This document shows positions 33,409-41,954 of a stretch of DNA of 64,000 nt, piece by piece (positions within the stretch are counted from its first letter, which is position 1; each line of letters opens with the position of its first letter). The stretch is from NCBI GenBank assembly GCA_963766365.1, contig CAVXZK010000003.1:248001-312000 (forward strand), written 5' to 3'. The DNA is from JALORV01 sp963766365 (GTDB lineage: Bacteria; Pseudomonadota; Gammaproteobacteria; Burkholderiales; Burkholderiaceae_F). Made by a program: the position numbers and the translations under genes. The notes beneath the pieces are model-generated. The model did no database searches and had not been told where the DNA came from. It was given only the letters and a program-made list of their open reading frames with translations.

Positions 33409-36400
33409 CTAGGGGTTCTCGCCCTGTGACTGGTAGGCCTTCGCGAGATAGTCGTCGCGCGGCGTATCGAGCCAGTCGACCTTCTTCATCCTGCGCACCA
33501 CGACGAACTCGTCGCGGTTGGTGCCGATGGTCCCGTAGTAGTTGAAGCCGTAGGACAGTTGCGCGTAGCCGCCGATCATGTGGGTCGGCTTGGTGACAAT
33601 GCGCGTCACCGAGTTGTGGATGCCGCCGCGCACGCCTGTGATTTCAGAACCCGGCGTGTTGATGATCTTTTCCTGCGCGTGGTACATCATCGTCATGCCG
33701 GGGTTCACGCGCTGGCTGACCACCGCGCGCGCCGCGATCGCGCCGTTGATGTTGAAGAGCTCGACCCAGTCGTTGTCCTCGATGCCCGCCTTCTTCGCGT
33801 CATCCTCGCTCAGCCAGATCACCGGGCCGCCGCGATTCAGCGTCAGCATCATCAGGTTGTCGCTGTAGGTGGAATGAATGCCCCACTTCTGGTGCGGCGT
33901 GATGAAGTTGAGCAGGATCTCCGGATTGCCGTTGGGCTTGATGTTGTGGATGCCCGAGGTCGTCTTCAGGTCCACTGGCGGGCGGTAGCTCGAGAAGCCT
34001 TCGCCGAACGCGATCATCCAAGGGTGATCCTGGTAGAACTGCTGCCGGCCGGTGAGCGTGCGCCACGGGATCAGTTCGTGGACGTTGGTGTAGCCGGCGT
34101 TGTACGAGACCTTCTCGCTTTCAAGACCTGACCAAGTGGGCGAACTGATGATCTTGCGTGGCTGCGCCAGCACGTCGCGGTAGCGGATCTTCTCGTCCTC
34201 GCGGTGCAGCGCGAGGTGCGCGTGCTCGCGCCCGGTGATCTTCGACAACGCCTCCCAGGCCTTGACGGCGACGTGTCCGTTCGTCTCCGGGGCAAGCTGC
34301 AGAATCACCTCGCAGGCATCGACATCGCTGACGATCCGCGGACGGCCATCGACGTCGACACCGTTCAGTTCGCCGAGCTGCTGGACCTCGGTCTGCGTGT
34401 TCCAGCCGATGCCCTTGCCACCGTTGCCGGCCTTGGCCATCAGGGGGCCGAGCGAAGTGAAGCGCTTGTAGACGTTCGGATAGTCGCGTTCGACCACCGC
34501 GATCTGCGGCGCCGTCTTGCCCGGGATCAGTTCGCACTGGCCCTTCTTCCACTCCTTTACGTCGAGCGGCTGCGCCAGCTCGGCCGGCGTGTCGTGCATC
34601 AGCGGCGTCAGCACCACTTCCTTCTCGACGCCGAGGTGGCCGACGCAGACTTCACTGAATGCCTTGGCGAACCCTTTGTAGATCTCCCAGTCGGAGCGGG
34701 ATTGCCACACCGGGTCCACCGCCGCCGACAGCGGATGGATGAACGGGTGCATGTCGCTGGTGTTGAGATCGTTCTTCTCGTACCAGCTGGCGGTCGGCAG
34801 CACGATGTCCGAATACAGGCACGTCGTGCTCATGCGGAAGTCGAGCGTGACCAGCAGGTCGAGCTTGCCCTCCGGCGCCTGCGCGTGCCACTCGACTTCG
34901 GTCGGCTTGGCGTCATCCTTGCCGAGGTCCTTGCCCTGCACGCCGTTTTCGGTGCCGAGCAGGTGCTTGCAGAAGTACTCGTGGCCCTTGCCGCTCGAGC
35001 CCAGCAGGTTGCTGCGCCAGACAAAGAGGTTGCGCGGCCAGTTCTGCGGCGCGTCCGGGTCCTCGCAGCTCATCTGCAGGCTGCCGTCTTTGAGCGCCCG
35101 CACGACGTAGTCCTTGGGCTCCATGCCCGCGGCCTGCGCATCCGTCACGACCTTCAGCGGGTTGGTCTTCAGCTGCGGAGCGCTTGGTAGCCAGCCCATG
35201 CGCTCGGCGCGTACGTTGTAGTCGATCAGGCTGCCGCCGAAGGCTTTCTTGTCCGCCAGCGGCGAGAGGACCTCCGCGACGTCCAGCTTCTCGTAGCGCC
35301 ACTGGTCGGTGTGCGCATAGAAGAACGAGGTGGAATTCTGCTGGCGCGGCGGGCGGATCCAGTCGAGCGCGAACGCGAGTGCGGTCCAGCCGGTCTGCGG
35401 CCGCAGCTTTTCCTGGCCGACGTAGTGCGCCCAGCCGCCACCGCTCTGGCCGACGCAACCGCACATCATCAGCAGGTTGATGACGCCGCGGTAGTTCATG
35501 TCGGCGTGGTACCAGTGGTTCATCGCCGCACCGATGATGATCATCGACTTGCCGTGGGTCTTGTCGGCGTTGTCGGCAAACTGGCGCGCCACCGTGATGA
35601 CCTGGTCGCGCGGCACGCCGGTGATCTTCTCCTGCCAGGCCGGCGTGTAGGGCGCGTTGTCGTTGTAGTCCTTCGCTCCGCTGCCGAGCCCGCGATCGAT
35701 GCCGTACTGCGCGACCTGCAGGTCGAACACCGTGGCGACGAGCGCCTCGCTGCCGTCGGCCAGGCGCAGTCGCACGGCAGGAACTTTCGCGCGGTTCAGT
35801 TCGCCCTGCTGCGTGTTGTTCGGAAAGTGCGGCGTCGTGGCGCCCGCGAAGTAAGGAAACGCAACCTCGACAACTTCGTGCTTCTGCGCGCCATCTTCGA
35901 GCACCGAGAGCTTGACTTTCACGTCCGTGTTGCTTCGACCTTCCTTCGCCTCGAGATTCCACTTGCCGACATCGCCACGACCTTCCGGGCCCCAGCGGAA
36001 GCCGATCGAGCCATTGGGTACGACCACCTGGCCCGCCGCGTCGAAGGCCACCGACTTCCAGTCGGGGTTGTTGTCCTGGCCGAGCCTGTCGGCGAAGTCG
36101 CTCGCGCGCACGTAACGGCTCGGTGCCACCACCTTGCTGCCGTCCGCCAGTGTCGTGTTGTCGAGCCGCAGCAGCAGCGGCAGGTCGGTGTAGCGCCGCG
36201 CGTAATCGTCGAAGTAGGCGGAACGCTTGTTGAAATAGAACTCCTTCAGCGCGACGTGGCCCATCGCCATCGCGAGCGCGGCATCGGTGCCCTGCTTGGG
36301 GTGCATCCAGAGGTCGGCAAGCTTCGCGACCTCGGAGTAGTCCGGCGTGACCGCGACGGTCTTCGCGCCCTTGTAACGGACCTCGGTGAAGAAGTGCGCG

Positions 36401-37191
36401 TCCGGGGTGCGCGTCTGCGGGACGTTGCTGCCCCACGCGATGATGTAGGTCGAGTTGTACCAGTCCGCCGACTCGGGCACGTCGGTCTGCTCGCCCCAGA
36501 TCTGCGGGCTGGCCGGGGGCAGGTCGCAGTACCAGTCGTAGAAGCTCATGCAGACGCCCCCGATCAGTGAGAGATACCGGCTGCCGGCCGCGTAGCTCAC
36601 CATGCTCATCGCCGGGATCGGCGAGAAGCCGATCACGCGATCCGGGCCGTGGACCTTGATCGTGTAGACGTTGGCAGCGGCGATCATCTGGTTGACTTCC
36701 TCCCAGCTCGAGCGCACGAAGCCGCCCATGCCGCGCACCTTCTGGTAGTCACGACGGGCGGCTGGGTCTTCGACGATCGAGGCCCACGCATCGACGGGTG
36801 ACTTGGCGACCTTCAGCGCCGTGCGCCAGCGTTCGAGCAGCCGTCCGCGCACCATCGGGTACTTCAACCGGTTGGCGCTGTACAGATACCAGGAGTACGA
36901 GGCGCCGCGCGCGCAGCCGCGTGGCTCGTGATTCGGCAGGTCGGCACGCGTGCGCGGATAGTCGGTCTGCTGTGTTTCCCACGTGACGATTCCGCCCTTG
37001 ACGTAGATCTTCCACGAGCAGGAGCCGGTGCAGTTCACGCCGTGGGTGGAGCGCACGATCTTGTCGTGCGCCCAGCGGTTGCGATAGCCGTCTTCCCAGG
37101 TGCGGTCCTCGCCGGTCGCTACGCCGTGGCCGTTGGCAAAGGGCTCCTTCGGCAAAGTGAAGTGCGTCAGGCGGTCGAGAAAGTGACTCAT
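33409..37191 (-). CDS. narG: respiratory nitrate reductase alpha subunit (Mo-bisMGD)
   Basis: 1260 residues, the usual length. The FS0 cluster uses the His-Cys-Cys pattern STHGVNCTGSCSWKIYV and later HEPRGCARGASYSW. The Mo ligand Asp lies in WYNSTYIIAWGSNVPQTRTPDAHF, and GGGWAHYVGQEKLRP is a cofactor-binding segment. It reduces nitrate to nitrite in the cytoplasm. GGAG six bases before ATG 37191. No Tat signal is expected for NarG beyond the vestigial N-terminal stretch. Confidence 0.96.
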   Translation of the reverse strand: MSHFLDRLTHFTLPKEPFANGHGVATGEDRTWEDGYRNRWAHDKIVRSTHGVNCTGSCSWKIYVKGGIVTWETQQTDYPRTRADLPNHEPRGCARGASYSWYLYSANRLKYPMVRGRLLERWRTALKVAKSPVDAWASIVEDPAARRDYQKVRGMGGFVRSSWEEVNQMIAAANVYTIKVHGPDRVIGFSPIPAMSMVSYAAGSRYLSLIGGVCMSFYDWYCDLPPASPQIWGEQTDVPESADWYNSTYIIAWGSNVPQTRTPDAHFFTEVRYKGAKTVAVTPDYSEVAKLADLWMHPKQGTDAALAMAMGHVALKEFYFNKRSAYFDDYARRYTDLPLLLRLDNTTLADGSKVVAPSRYVRASDFADRLGQDNNPDWKSVAFDAAGQVVVPNGSIGFRWGPEGRGDVGKWNLEAKEGRSNTDVKVKLSVLEDGAQKHEVVEVAFPYFAGATTPHFPNNTQQGELNRAKVPAVRLRLADGSEALVATVFDLQVAQYGIDRGLGSGAKDYNDNAPYTPAWQEKITGVPRDQVITVARQFADNADKTHGKSMIIIGAAMNHWYHADMNYRGVINLLMMCGCVGQSGGGWAHYVGQEKLRPQTGWTALAFALDWIRPPRQQNSTSFFYAHTDQWRYEKLDVAEVLSPLADKKAFGGSLIDYNVRAERMGWLPSAPQLKTNPLKVVTDAQAAGMEPKDYVVRALKDGSLQMSCEDPDAPQNWPRNLFVWRSNLLGSSGKGHEYFCKHLLGTENGVQGKDLGKDDAKPTEVEWHAQAPEGKLDLLVTLDFRMSTTCLYSDIVLPTASWYEKNDLNTSDMHPFIHPLSAAVDPVWQSRSDWEIYKGFAKAFSEVCVGHLGVEKEVVLTPLMHDTPAELAQPLDVKEWKKGQCELIPGKTAPQIAVVERDYPNVYKRFTSLGPLMAKAGNGGKGIGWNTQTEVQQLGELNGVDVDGRPRIVSDVDACEVILQLAPETNGHVAVKAWEALSKITGREHAHLALHREDEKIRYRDVLAQPRKIISSPTWSGLESEKVSYNAGYTNVHELIPWRTLTGRQQFYQDHPWMIAFGEGFSSYRPPVDLKTTSGIHNIKPNGNPEILLNFITPHQKWGIHSTYSDNLMMLTLNRGGPVIWLSEDDAKKAGIEDNDWVELFNINGAIAARAVVSQRVNPGMTMMYHAQEKIINTPGSEITGVRGGIHNSVTRIVTKPTHMIGGYAQLSYGFNYYGTIGTNRDEFVVVRRMKKVDWLDTPRDDYLAKAYQSQGENP

Positions 37192-37213
37192 GAGTGTCTC
37201 CGCAGCAGGGGAA

Positions 37214-38860
37214 TCAGGGGTTCTTTACGTACGCATTGCGGCGCAGGTAGAACCACCAGTTCAGGATCAGGCACAGCGCATAGAAGATCGCGAAGCCGTA
37301 CATCGCGTACTGCGGCGTGCCGGCCCGGATCTGCTCGCCGATGACGATCGGTGCGATGAACGAGCCGTAGGCGGCGATCGCCGAGGTCCAGCCCAGCACC
37401 GGTCCGGCCTGCACGCGGTCGAAGATCACTCCGACGGTGCGGAAGGTCGAGCCGTTGCCGATGCCACTGGCGGCGAACAGCACGATGAACAGCCCAATGA
37501 ACGGCAGGAAGTACTGTTCGGGCGTAGCCGAACCGTAGGCGAGCATCATCACGTAGCCGACGGCCGCCGAGGCGATCACCATCACGACCGAGATGATCTG
37601 CGTGACGATCGAGCCGCCGACCTTGTCGGAGATCCAGCCACCCAAAGGCCGGATCAGCGCGCCGACGAAGGGGCCGATCCACGCGTAGGTCAGAGCCGAC
37701 GGCGCGTTCGGATTCGGCAGGTGCTTGAGTACGCCGTCGGGTCCGATAACGTGGCTCTGGCCGAAGATCACGTTGATCGACAGTGGCAGTGCATTGGAAA
37801 AGCCGATGAACGAACCGAAGGTGACGATGTAGAGCAGCGTCATCGACCAGGTGTGCTTGTCCTTGAAGATCTCGAACTGCTTCTTCAGGTTCGGCTTCAT
37901 GTCGCCGAAGGCCACCAGCTTCATCGCCAGCAACGTGGCGATGATGATCAGCGGCATTGCCACCCACATGTTGAGGAGCCCCAGGCCGGTGGCCGGCAGG
38001 TACAGATACAGGCCGATCGCCGCGGTGATCAGCGCGACGCCGTAGAGCAGCAGGATCTTGCCGAGCGCTGCCACGGTGGAGCCGATGTTCGGCGACACGG
38101 TCAGCAGGTTGTTCATGCCAAACCAGCCCGCGAACGCCAGCGGCACCAGCAGCACCAGCCAGATGTAGCCGGCGTTCTGGATATAGGTCGGGGTGCCGGC
38201 CGGGATCTTGCCGATCAGCGTGCCCGAGGGTTTCACCAGGGTCATCGGGTCGCCGCCGAGTGTCATGAACACCGCGGTGGTCATCACCAGCGGGATCAGG
38301 ATCTGCATCGTCGTGACGCCGAAGTTGCCGAGGCCGGCATTGATGCCGAGCGCGGTGCCCTGCAGCCGCTTCGGGAAGAACGTGTTGATGTTGGACATCG
38401 AGCAGGCGAAGTTGCCGCCGCCGATGCCGGAGAGCAGCGCCATGAACTGGAACACCCACAGCGGTGTGCTCTTGTCGGTGAGCGCGATCCCGGTGCCCAG
38501 CGCCGGAATCATCAGCAGCGCCGTGGTCAGGAAGATCGTGTTGCGGCCGCCGGAGATCCGGATGAAGAACGAGGCCGGGATGCGCAGCGTGGCGCCGGAC
38601 AGCCCCGAGATCGCTGCCAGCGTGAACAACTGCTGCTGGGTAAATGGGAACCCGAGGTTCGCCATCTGCACCGTGATGATTCCCCACATCAGCCAGACCG
38701 CGAAACCGCACAGCAGGCTCGGCACGCTGATCCACAGGTTGCGGTTGGCGACCTTCTTGCCGGTCGATTCCCAGAACGCGTTGTCCTCGGGTCGCCAGTC
38801 GACGATGTCGACTGAACTGGTGGGCCGCGGTGCGGCTCCGGCGGGTTGGACGGCTGCCAT
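37214..38860 (-). CDS. narK: NarK-type nitrate/nitrite antiporter
   Basis: 548 residues, MFS. NRNLWISVPSLLCGFAVWLMWGIITVQM, GIGGGNFACSMSNINTFFPKRLQGTALGINAG and FGSFIGFSNALPLSINVIFGQ contain the nitrate signature and the conserved Arg. ATG 38860 has GGGAG six bases away; the long N-terminal extension from 39046 is rejected because it crosses the promoter region. It is the first gene of the nar run, 22 bp before narG. It resembles the second half of the NarK1K2 fusion at the other end of the run. Confidence 0.92.
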   Translation of the reverse strand: MAAVQPAGAAPRPTSSVDIVDWRPEDNAFWESTGKKVANRNLWISVPSLLCGFAVWLMWGIITVQMANLGFPFTQQQLFTLAAISGLSGATLRIPASFFIRISGGRNTIFLTTALLMIPALGTGIALTDKSTPLWVFQFMALLSGIGGGNFACSMSNINTFFPKRLQGTALGINAGLGNFGVTTMQILIPLVMTTAVFMTLGGDPMTLVKPSGTLIGKIPAGTPTYIQNAGYIWLVLLVPLAFAGWFGMNNLLTVSPNIGSTVAALGKILLLYGVALITAAIGLYLYLPATGLGLLNMWVAMPLIIIATLLAMKLVAFGDMKPNLKKQFEIFKDKHTWSMTLLYIVTFGSFIGFSNALPLSINVIFGQSHVIGPDGVLKHLPNPNAPSALTYAWIGPFVGALIRPLGGWISDKVGGSIVTQIISVVMVIASAAVGYVMMLAYGSATPEQYFLPFIGLFIVLFAASGIGNGSTFRTVGVIFDRVQAGPVLGWTSAIAAYGSFIAPIVIGEQIRAGTPQYAMYGFAIFYALCLILNWWFYLRRNAYVKNP

Positions 38861-39001
38861 GGTGAGCTCCCTTGCTCTTTGCGGGTGGGTCAGGCGGCGG
38901 CGAGCTTCGGTGCGCCATGCACGACATCGCGTGCTGACGCATCGCACACTCCGGGGACGCGGACAACGGGTCTCAAAGTAGGGGTCAGAGGCGTTGCTTT
39001 C

Positions 39002-39015
39002 GTGACCCATATCAA
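39002..39015 (-). promoter_or_regulatory. FNR/ANR-like box (narK promoter)
   Basis: GTGAC-CCAT-ATCAA matches the FNR consensus TTGAT-N4-ATCAA with a perfect right half and three of five in the left. The centre (39008.5) is about 148 bp from the narK start, and a -10-like TACTTT is at the right distance for a class II activated promoter reading toward narK. Confidence 0.6.
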
Positions 39016-39053
39016 CCGCGACCGGAGGTTTCGACCTCAGGGGCAAGTCCGCC

Positions 39054-39069
39054 TACTCCCATGGGAGTA
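39054..39069. promoter_or_regulatory. NarL/NarP 7-2-7 binding palindrome
   Basis: TACTCCCATGGGAGTA is a perfect 16-bp inverted repeat made of two heptamers (TACTCCC and its complement) separated by two bases, the 7-2-7 layout recognised by NarL/NarP dimers; each heptamer fits TACYYMT at six of seven positions. It lies 53 bp upstream of the FNR box in the narK direction (about -94), a plausible activator site, and the genes for NarX and NarL are immediately next to it. Confidence 0.65.
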
Positions 39070-39172
39070 ACGGGGATACTCCGGGCTGGCCGAGGTAGGG
39101 GCCGCAGTAGGCAGGGCCGCGGTTGATGTTGGTCAGGGACGGGCCGGGTGAGGCGGCTACTGTGCGCCGACA

Positions 39173-41089
39173 ATGACACGGATGACGGGCTTTTCGTGGT
39201 TTCGACGACTGTGGTCGGGCTCGACGCTGGTGCGCGTCGGTGCCGTACTGTCGGTCGTGGCGCTGCTGTCGCTGTCTGTGATCGTTGCGGCAACGATCTT
39301 TGCGGAGCAGTCCACCGGCAAGGCCAGCGCCATCAATATCGCCGGGTCGCTCCGCATGCAGTCCTATGCACTGTCGACCCGCGTTGCCGACACGCGCGGT
39401 AGCGCCGCTGACCGGCACGAGGCCGCCGAAGCGGCGATCGTCGAGTTCGAGCGACGGCTGAAGAGCCCATCACTGATGACGGGCATTCCGGACGAAGGGT
39501 CCAATCCGGTCCACCGCACCTACTCGAGCATCGTCCACGACTGGGAATCGCGCATCAAGCCGCTCGCCCGCAATGCGATCGAGAACGAGGCCGACAGGGC
39601 GGAATTCCTCGCCGTGGTGCCGACGTTCGTCGGCAAGGTGGACATTCTGGTGCGTCAGATTGAAACCGACCTCGAGAGCCGCATCCAGTCGCTGCGACTG
39701 ATCCTGGGCATCGGCTTCTTCGTGATGATGCTGCTGGTGGTGTCGGCGCTGTTCCTGCTGAACGCCGAAGTGTTCCAGCCGATTGCTCGGCTCGGCGAAG
39801 TGGCCAAGCAGGTGCGCACCGGCAACTTCACCGTGCGGGCCGAGAGCACCGGGCCCGACGAGATCGGCCAGCTCGGCCAGGCCTTCAATTTCATGGTCGA
39901 CGACCTGGCGCGGCTCTATGGCTCCCTGGAGAAGCAGGTGGCGGAGAAGACACGCGATCTCGAGCGCCGCAACGAGTCGCTGGGGCTGCTGTACGAAACC
40001 ACGCGGACCCTGGCTGAGAAGCCGCTCGATGCCGACTCGCTGGCGCGAGTGCTGGAACTGATCCGCAAGGTTCTCGGCGTTGAAAGCGGCGTGATCTGTT
40101 CGATTCACGCCGGCGCGGAACGTGGCCTGCCGCTCGCGCGGGACGAAGCGGTCGTCAAGGCCTGCATGGCGCGGGACTGTGAGCTGTGTGCCGGCAACGG
40201 CGGCGTGACCTGGCGAGTGGAACCGGGTCCCACCGGTGAACGGCGCGTGATCGGCATTCCGCTGGTGGAAGGCGGTGTTCGCTACGGCGTGATGCCGCTT
40301 GTGCTGCCGCCGAACAAGGGACTCGAGGTCTGGCAGATGGAGCTGGCCGAGACCCTGGGCCGGCATGTCGGGGCAGCCCTGGCCGCGACGGAGCGGCGCG
40401 AGGAGCACCGCCGGCTCGGGGTGCTCGAGGAACGAGCTGCCATCGCGCGCGAACTGCACGACTCGCTCGCGCAGTCGCTCTCGTACACCAAGATCCAGAT
40501 CGCACGGTTGGCGGCCGCCCTCGAGCAGGAGGGCGGCGGGCCGCAGGTGGCCTCGGTGCTGGCGGAACTGCGCGAAGGCGTGGCCGGCGCTTACCGACAG
40601 CTTCGGGAACTGCTCACGACCTTCCGTCTCGGTCTCGGCGAAGAAGGGGTCGCGGGGGCTCTGCGCGACGCGGTGGCCGAGTTCGAGCGTCGCTCGGGAG
40701 TGCACGCGGCGCTCGTCAACGACCTGCTGCGCGTTGAGCTGTCAGCCAACGAACAGGTGCATGTGCTGCAGGTCGTACGCGAGGCGTTGACGAACATCGA
40801 GCATCACGCGCATGCGCGCAACGCGTGGGTGGCGCTGCGCCGGGGCGGCGATGGCGCGATCGAAGTGTCGATCGAGGACGACGGCATCGGTATCGGCGAT
40901 CTGCGGTCGCCGCACGGCCACTTCGGGCTGTCGATCATGCGCGACCGCGCGGCACTCGTCGCGGGCGAGCTCAGCGTGGAGGCGCGTGCCCCCGCGGGAA
41001 CGCGGGTGCTGCTGCGCTTCCGCCCGCAAACGACGTTCGCCGCGGCTCGGGCGATCACCGAAGAATCCAGGGAAGAGACGCGCGTATGA
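39173..41089 (+). CDS. narX: NarX-type nitrate/nitrite sensor histidine kinase
   Basis: 638 residues. Two membrane helices (about 20-42 and 180-200) flank a periplasmic sensor with the P-box-like NIAGSLRMQSYAL (55-67). A HAMP domain follows (VFQPIARLGEVAKQVRTGN), a signalling helix, a GAF domain (about 285-410) with a cysteine cluster CMARDCELC, then HisKA_3 with IARELHDSLAQSL (His429) and a HATPase with EDDGIGIG. It phosphorylates NarL in response to nitrate or nitrite. Start could also be ATG 39182. Its stop overlaps narL. Confidence 0.9.
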   Translation: MTRMTGFSWFRRLWSGSTLVRVGAVLSVVALLSLSVIVAATIFAEQSTGKASAINIAGSLRMQSYALSTRVADTRGSAADRHEAAEAAIVEFERRLKSPSLMTGIPDEGSNPVHRTYSSIVHDWESRIKPLARNAIENEADRAEFLAVVPTFVGKVDILVRQIETDLESRIQSLRLILGIGFFVMMLLVVSALFLLNAEVFQPIARLGEVAKQVRTGNFTVRAESTGPDEIGQLGQAFNFMVDDLARLYGSLEKQVAEKTRDLERRNESLGLLYETTRTLAEKPLDADSLARVLELIRKVLGVESGVICSIHAGAERGLPLARDEAVVKACMARDCELCAGNGGVTWRVEPGPTGERRVIGIPLVEGGVRYGVMPLVLPPNKGLEVWQMELAETLGRHVGAALAATERREEHRRLGVLEERAAIARELHDSLAQSLSYTKIQIARLAAALEQEGGGPQVASVLAELREGVAGAYRQLRELLTTFRLGLGEEGVAGALRDAVAEFERRSGVHAALVNDLLRVELSANEQVHVLQVVREALTNIEHHAHARNAWVALRRGGDGAIEVSIEDDGIGIGDLRSPHGHFGLSIMRDRAALVAGELSVEARAPAGTRVLLRFRPQTTFAAARAITEESREETRV

Positions 41090-41742
41090 GCGAAGGGCGG
41101 CACACGATACTGGTGGTGGACGATCACCCGCTGTTCCGCAAGGGTGTCATCCAGCTGCTGCAGCTGGACCCCAGCTTTGAAGTCGTGGGCGAGGCGGGTG
41201 ACTACGCGACCGCAGTGCGACTGGCGAGGGACAAGGAGCCGGACCTGACCCTGCTCGATCTCAACCTCAAGGGCAGCGGTGGCCTGGAGATTCTTTCCGC
41301 GTTGAAGGAAGAAGACCCTTCGAGGCGTGTCGTCATGCTCACCGTATCGGACGCACCCGAGGACCTGATGGCGGCCATCCGGGCCGGCGCCGACGGTTAC
41401 CTGCTGAAGGACACCGAGCCCGAAGACCTGCTCGAGCGCGTTCGCGGTGCGCTCGAAGGGCGTACTGTGATCAGCGATTCATTGACGGCCGCGCTGGCCG
41501 ATGCCCTGCGCGACGAGGCGCGTGGCGTCCGGCGCGACATGCGCGACCTCACTGACCGCGAGCTCGCCGTTTTGCGGTGTGTTGCTGGTGGGCAGAGCAA
41601 CAAGGTCATTGCACGCAACCTTTCGATCACCGAGGGCACCGTCAAGGTGCACGTCAAGCACCTGCTGAAGAAACTCGGGTTCCGGTCGCGGGTCGAAGCG
41701 GCGGTGTGGGCCTCCGAGCAGGGGCTGCGAACAGCGACCTAG
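41086..41742 (+). CDS. narL: NarL-type response regulator
   Basis: 218 residues. The receiver domain has VVDDHPLFRKGV and the phospho-acceptor Asp58 in LTLLDLNLKGSGG; a LuxR-type helix-turn-helix (LTDRELAVLRCVAGGQSNKVIARNLSITEGTVKVHVKHLLKKLG, about 148-195) binds DNA. ATG 41086 overlaps the narX stop (ATGA). It is expected to bind heptamer pairs such as the palindrome between narK and narX. Confidence 0.92.
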   Translation: MSEGRHTILVVDDHPLFRKGVIQLLQLDPSFEVVGEAGDYATAVRLARDKEPDLTLLDLNLKGSGGLEILSALKEEDPSRRVVMLTVSDAPEDLMAAIRAGADGYLLKDTEPEDLLERVRGALEGRTVISDSLTAALADALRDEARGVRRDMRDLTDRELAVLRCVAGGQSNKVIARNLSITEGTVKVHVKHLLKKLGFRSRVEAAVWASEQGLRTAT

Positions 41743-41747
41743 CGCTG

Positions 41748-41772
41748 CAGGCGCCTGTCTCCTGTGCGCCTG
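41748..41772 (+). terminator. hairpin after narL
   Basis: CAGGCGC, an 11-base loop, then GCGCCTG gives a seven-pair stem six bases after the narL stop, followed within 20 bases by a second small stem (AAGGG/CCCTT). No T-tract, so only a weak candidate for the narXL 3' end. Confidence 0.3.
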
Positions 41773-41954
41773 CCAAGGGCAGCCCCTTCAGTGCTTGCCT
41801 GAGACGATTAGCACTCTCGCCCCCTGAGTGCTTTGCCTTTTCCTGTCGGATTTGCAACATTTCTGGCAAGGGACTTGCTTATTGAAAGATCGAGCGCTCT
41901 CGCGATAGCGTTACATCACCACGGAGGACCCGTGACCGAAGACCGGAGGGCTGC

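Larger units (their letters stand above)
38861..39172. promoter_or_regulatory. divergent narK / narXL control region
   Basis: 312 bases between two divergent start codons. It contains the FNR-like box at 39002-39015 and the NarL palindrome at 39054-39069 (listed separately), plus a single heptamer TACTCCG at 39078-39084. If the FNR box is at -41.5 of narK, transcription starts near 38967, and TACTTT (complement of 38975-38980) falls in the -10 position. The narX promoter itself is not clear. Confidence 0.6.

Noticed and set aside
35311..36570. Long open frame on the plus strand inside narG
   Set aside because: Antisense shadow of the high-GC narG gene; no recognisable domain or ribosome site.
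38860..39046. Extended N-terminus of NarK
   Set aside because: It crosses the FNR-like box and the -10 region, while ATG 38860 has a strong GGGAG site.
39123..39136. Second FNR-like sequence TTGAT-GTTG-GTCAG close to narX
   Set aside because: The right half matches only three of five positions and its place, about 43 bp before the start codon, would leave almost no leader; kept only as a weak possibility.
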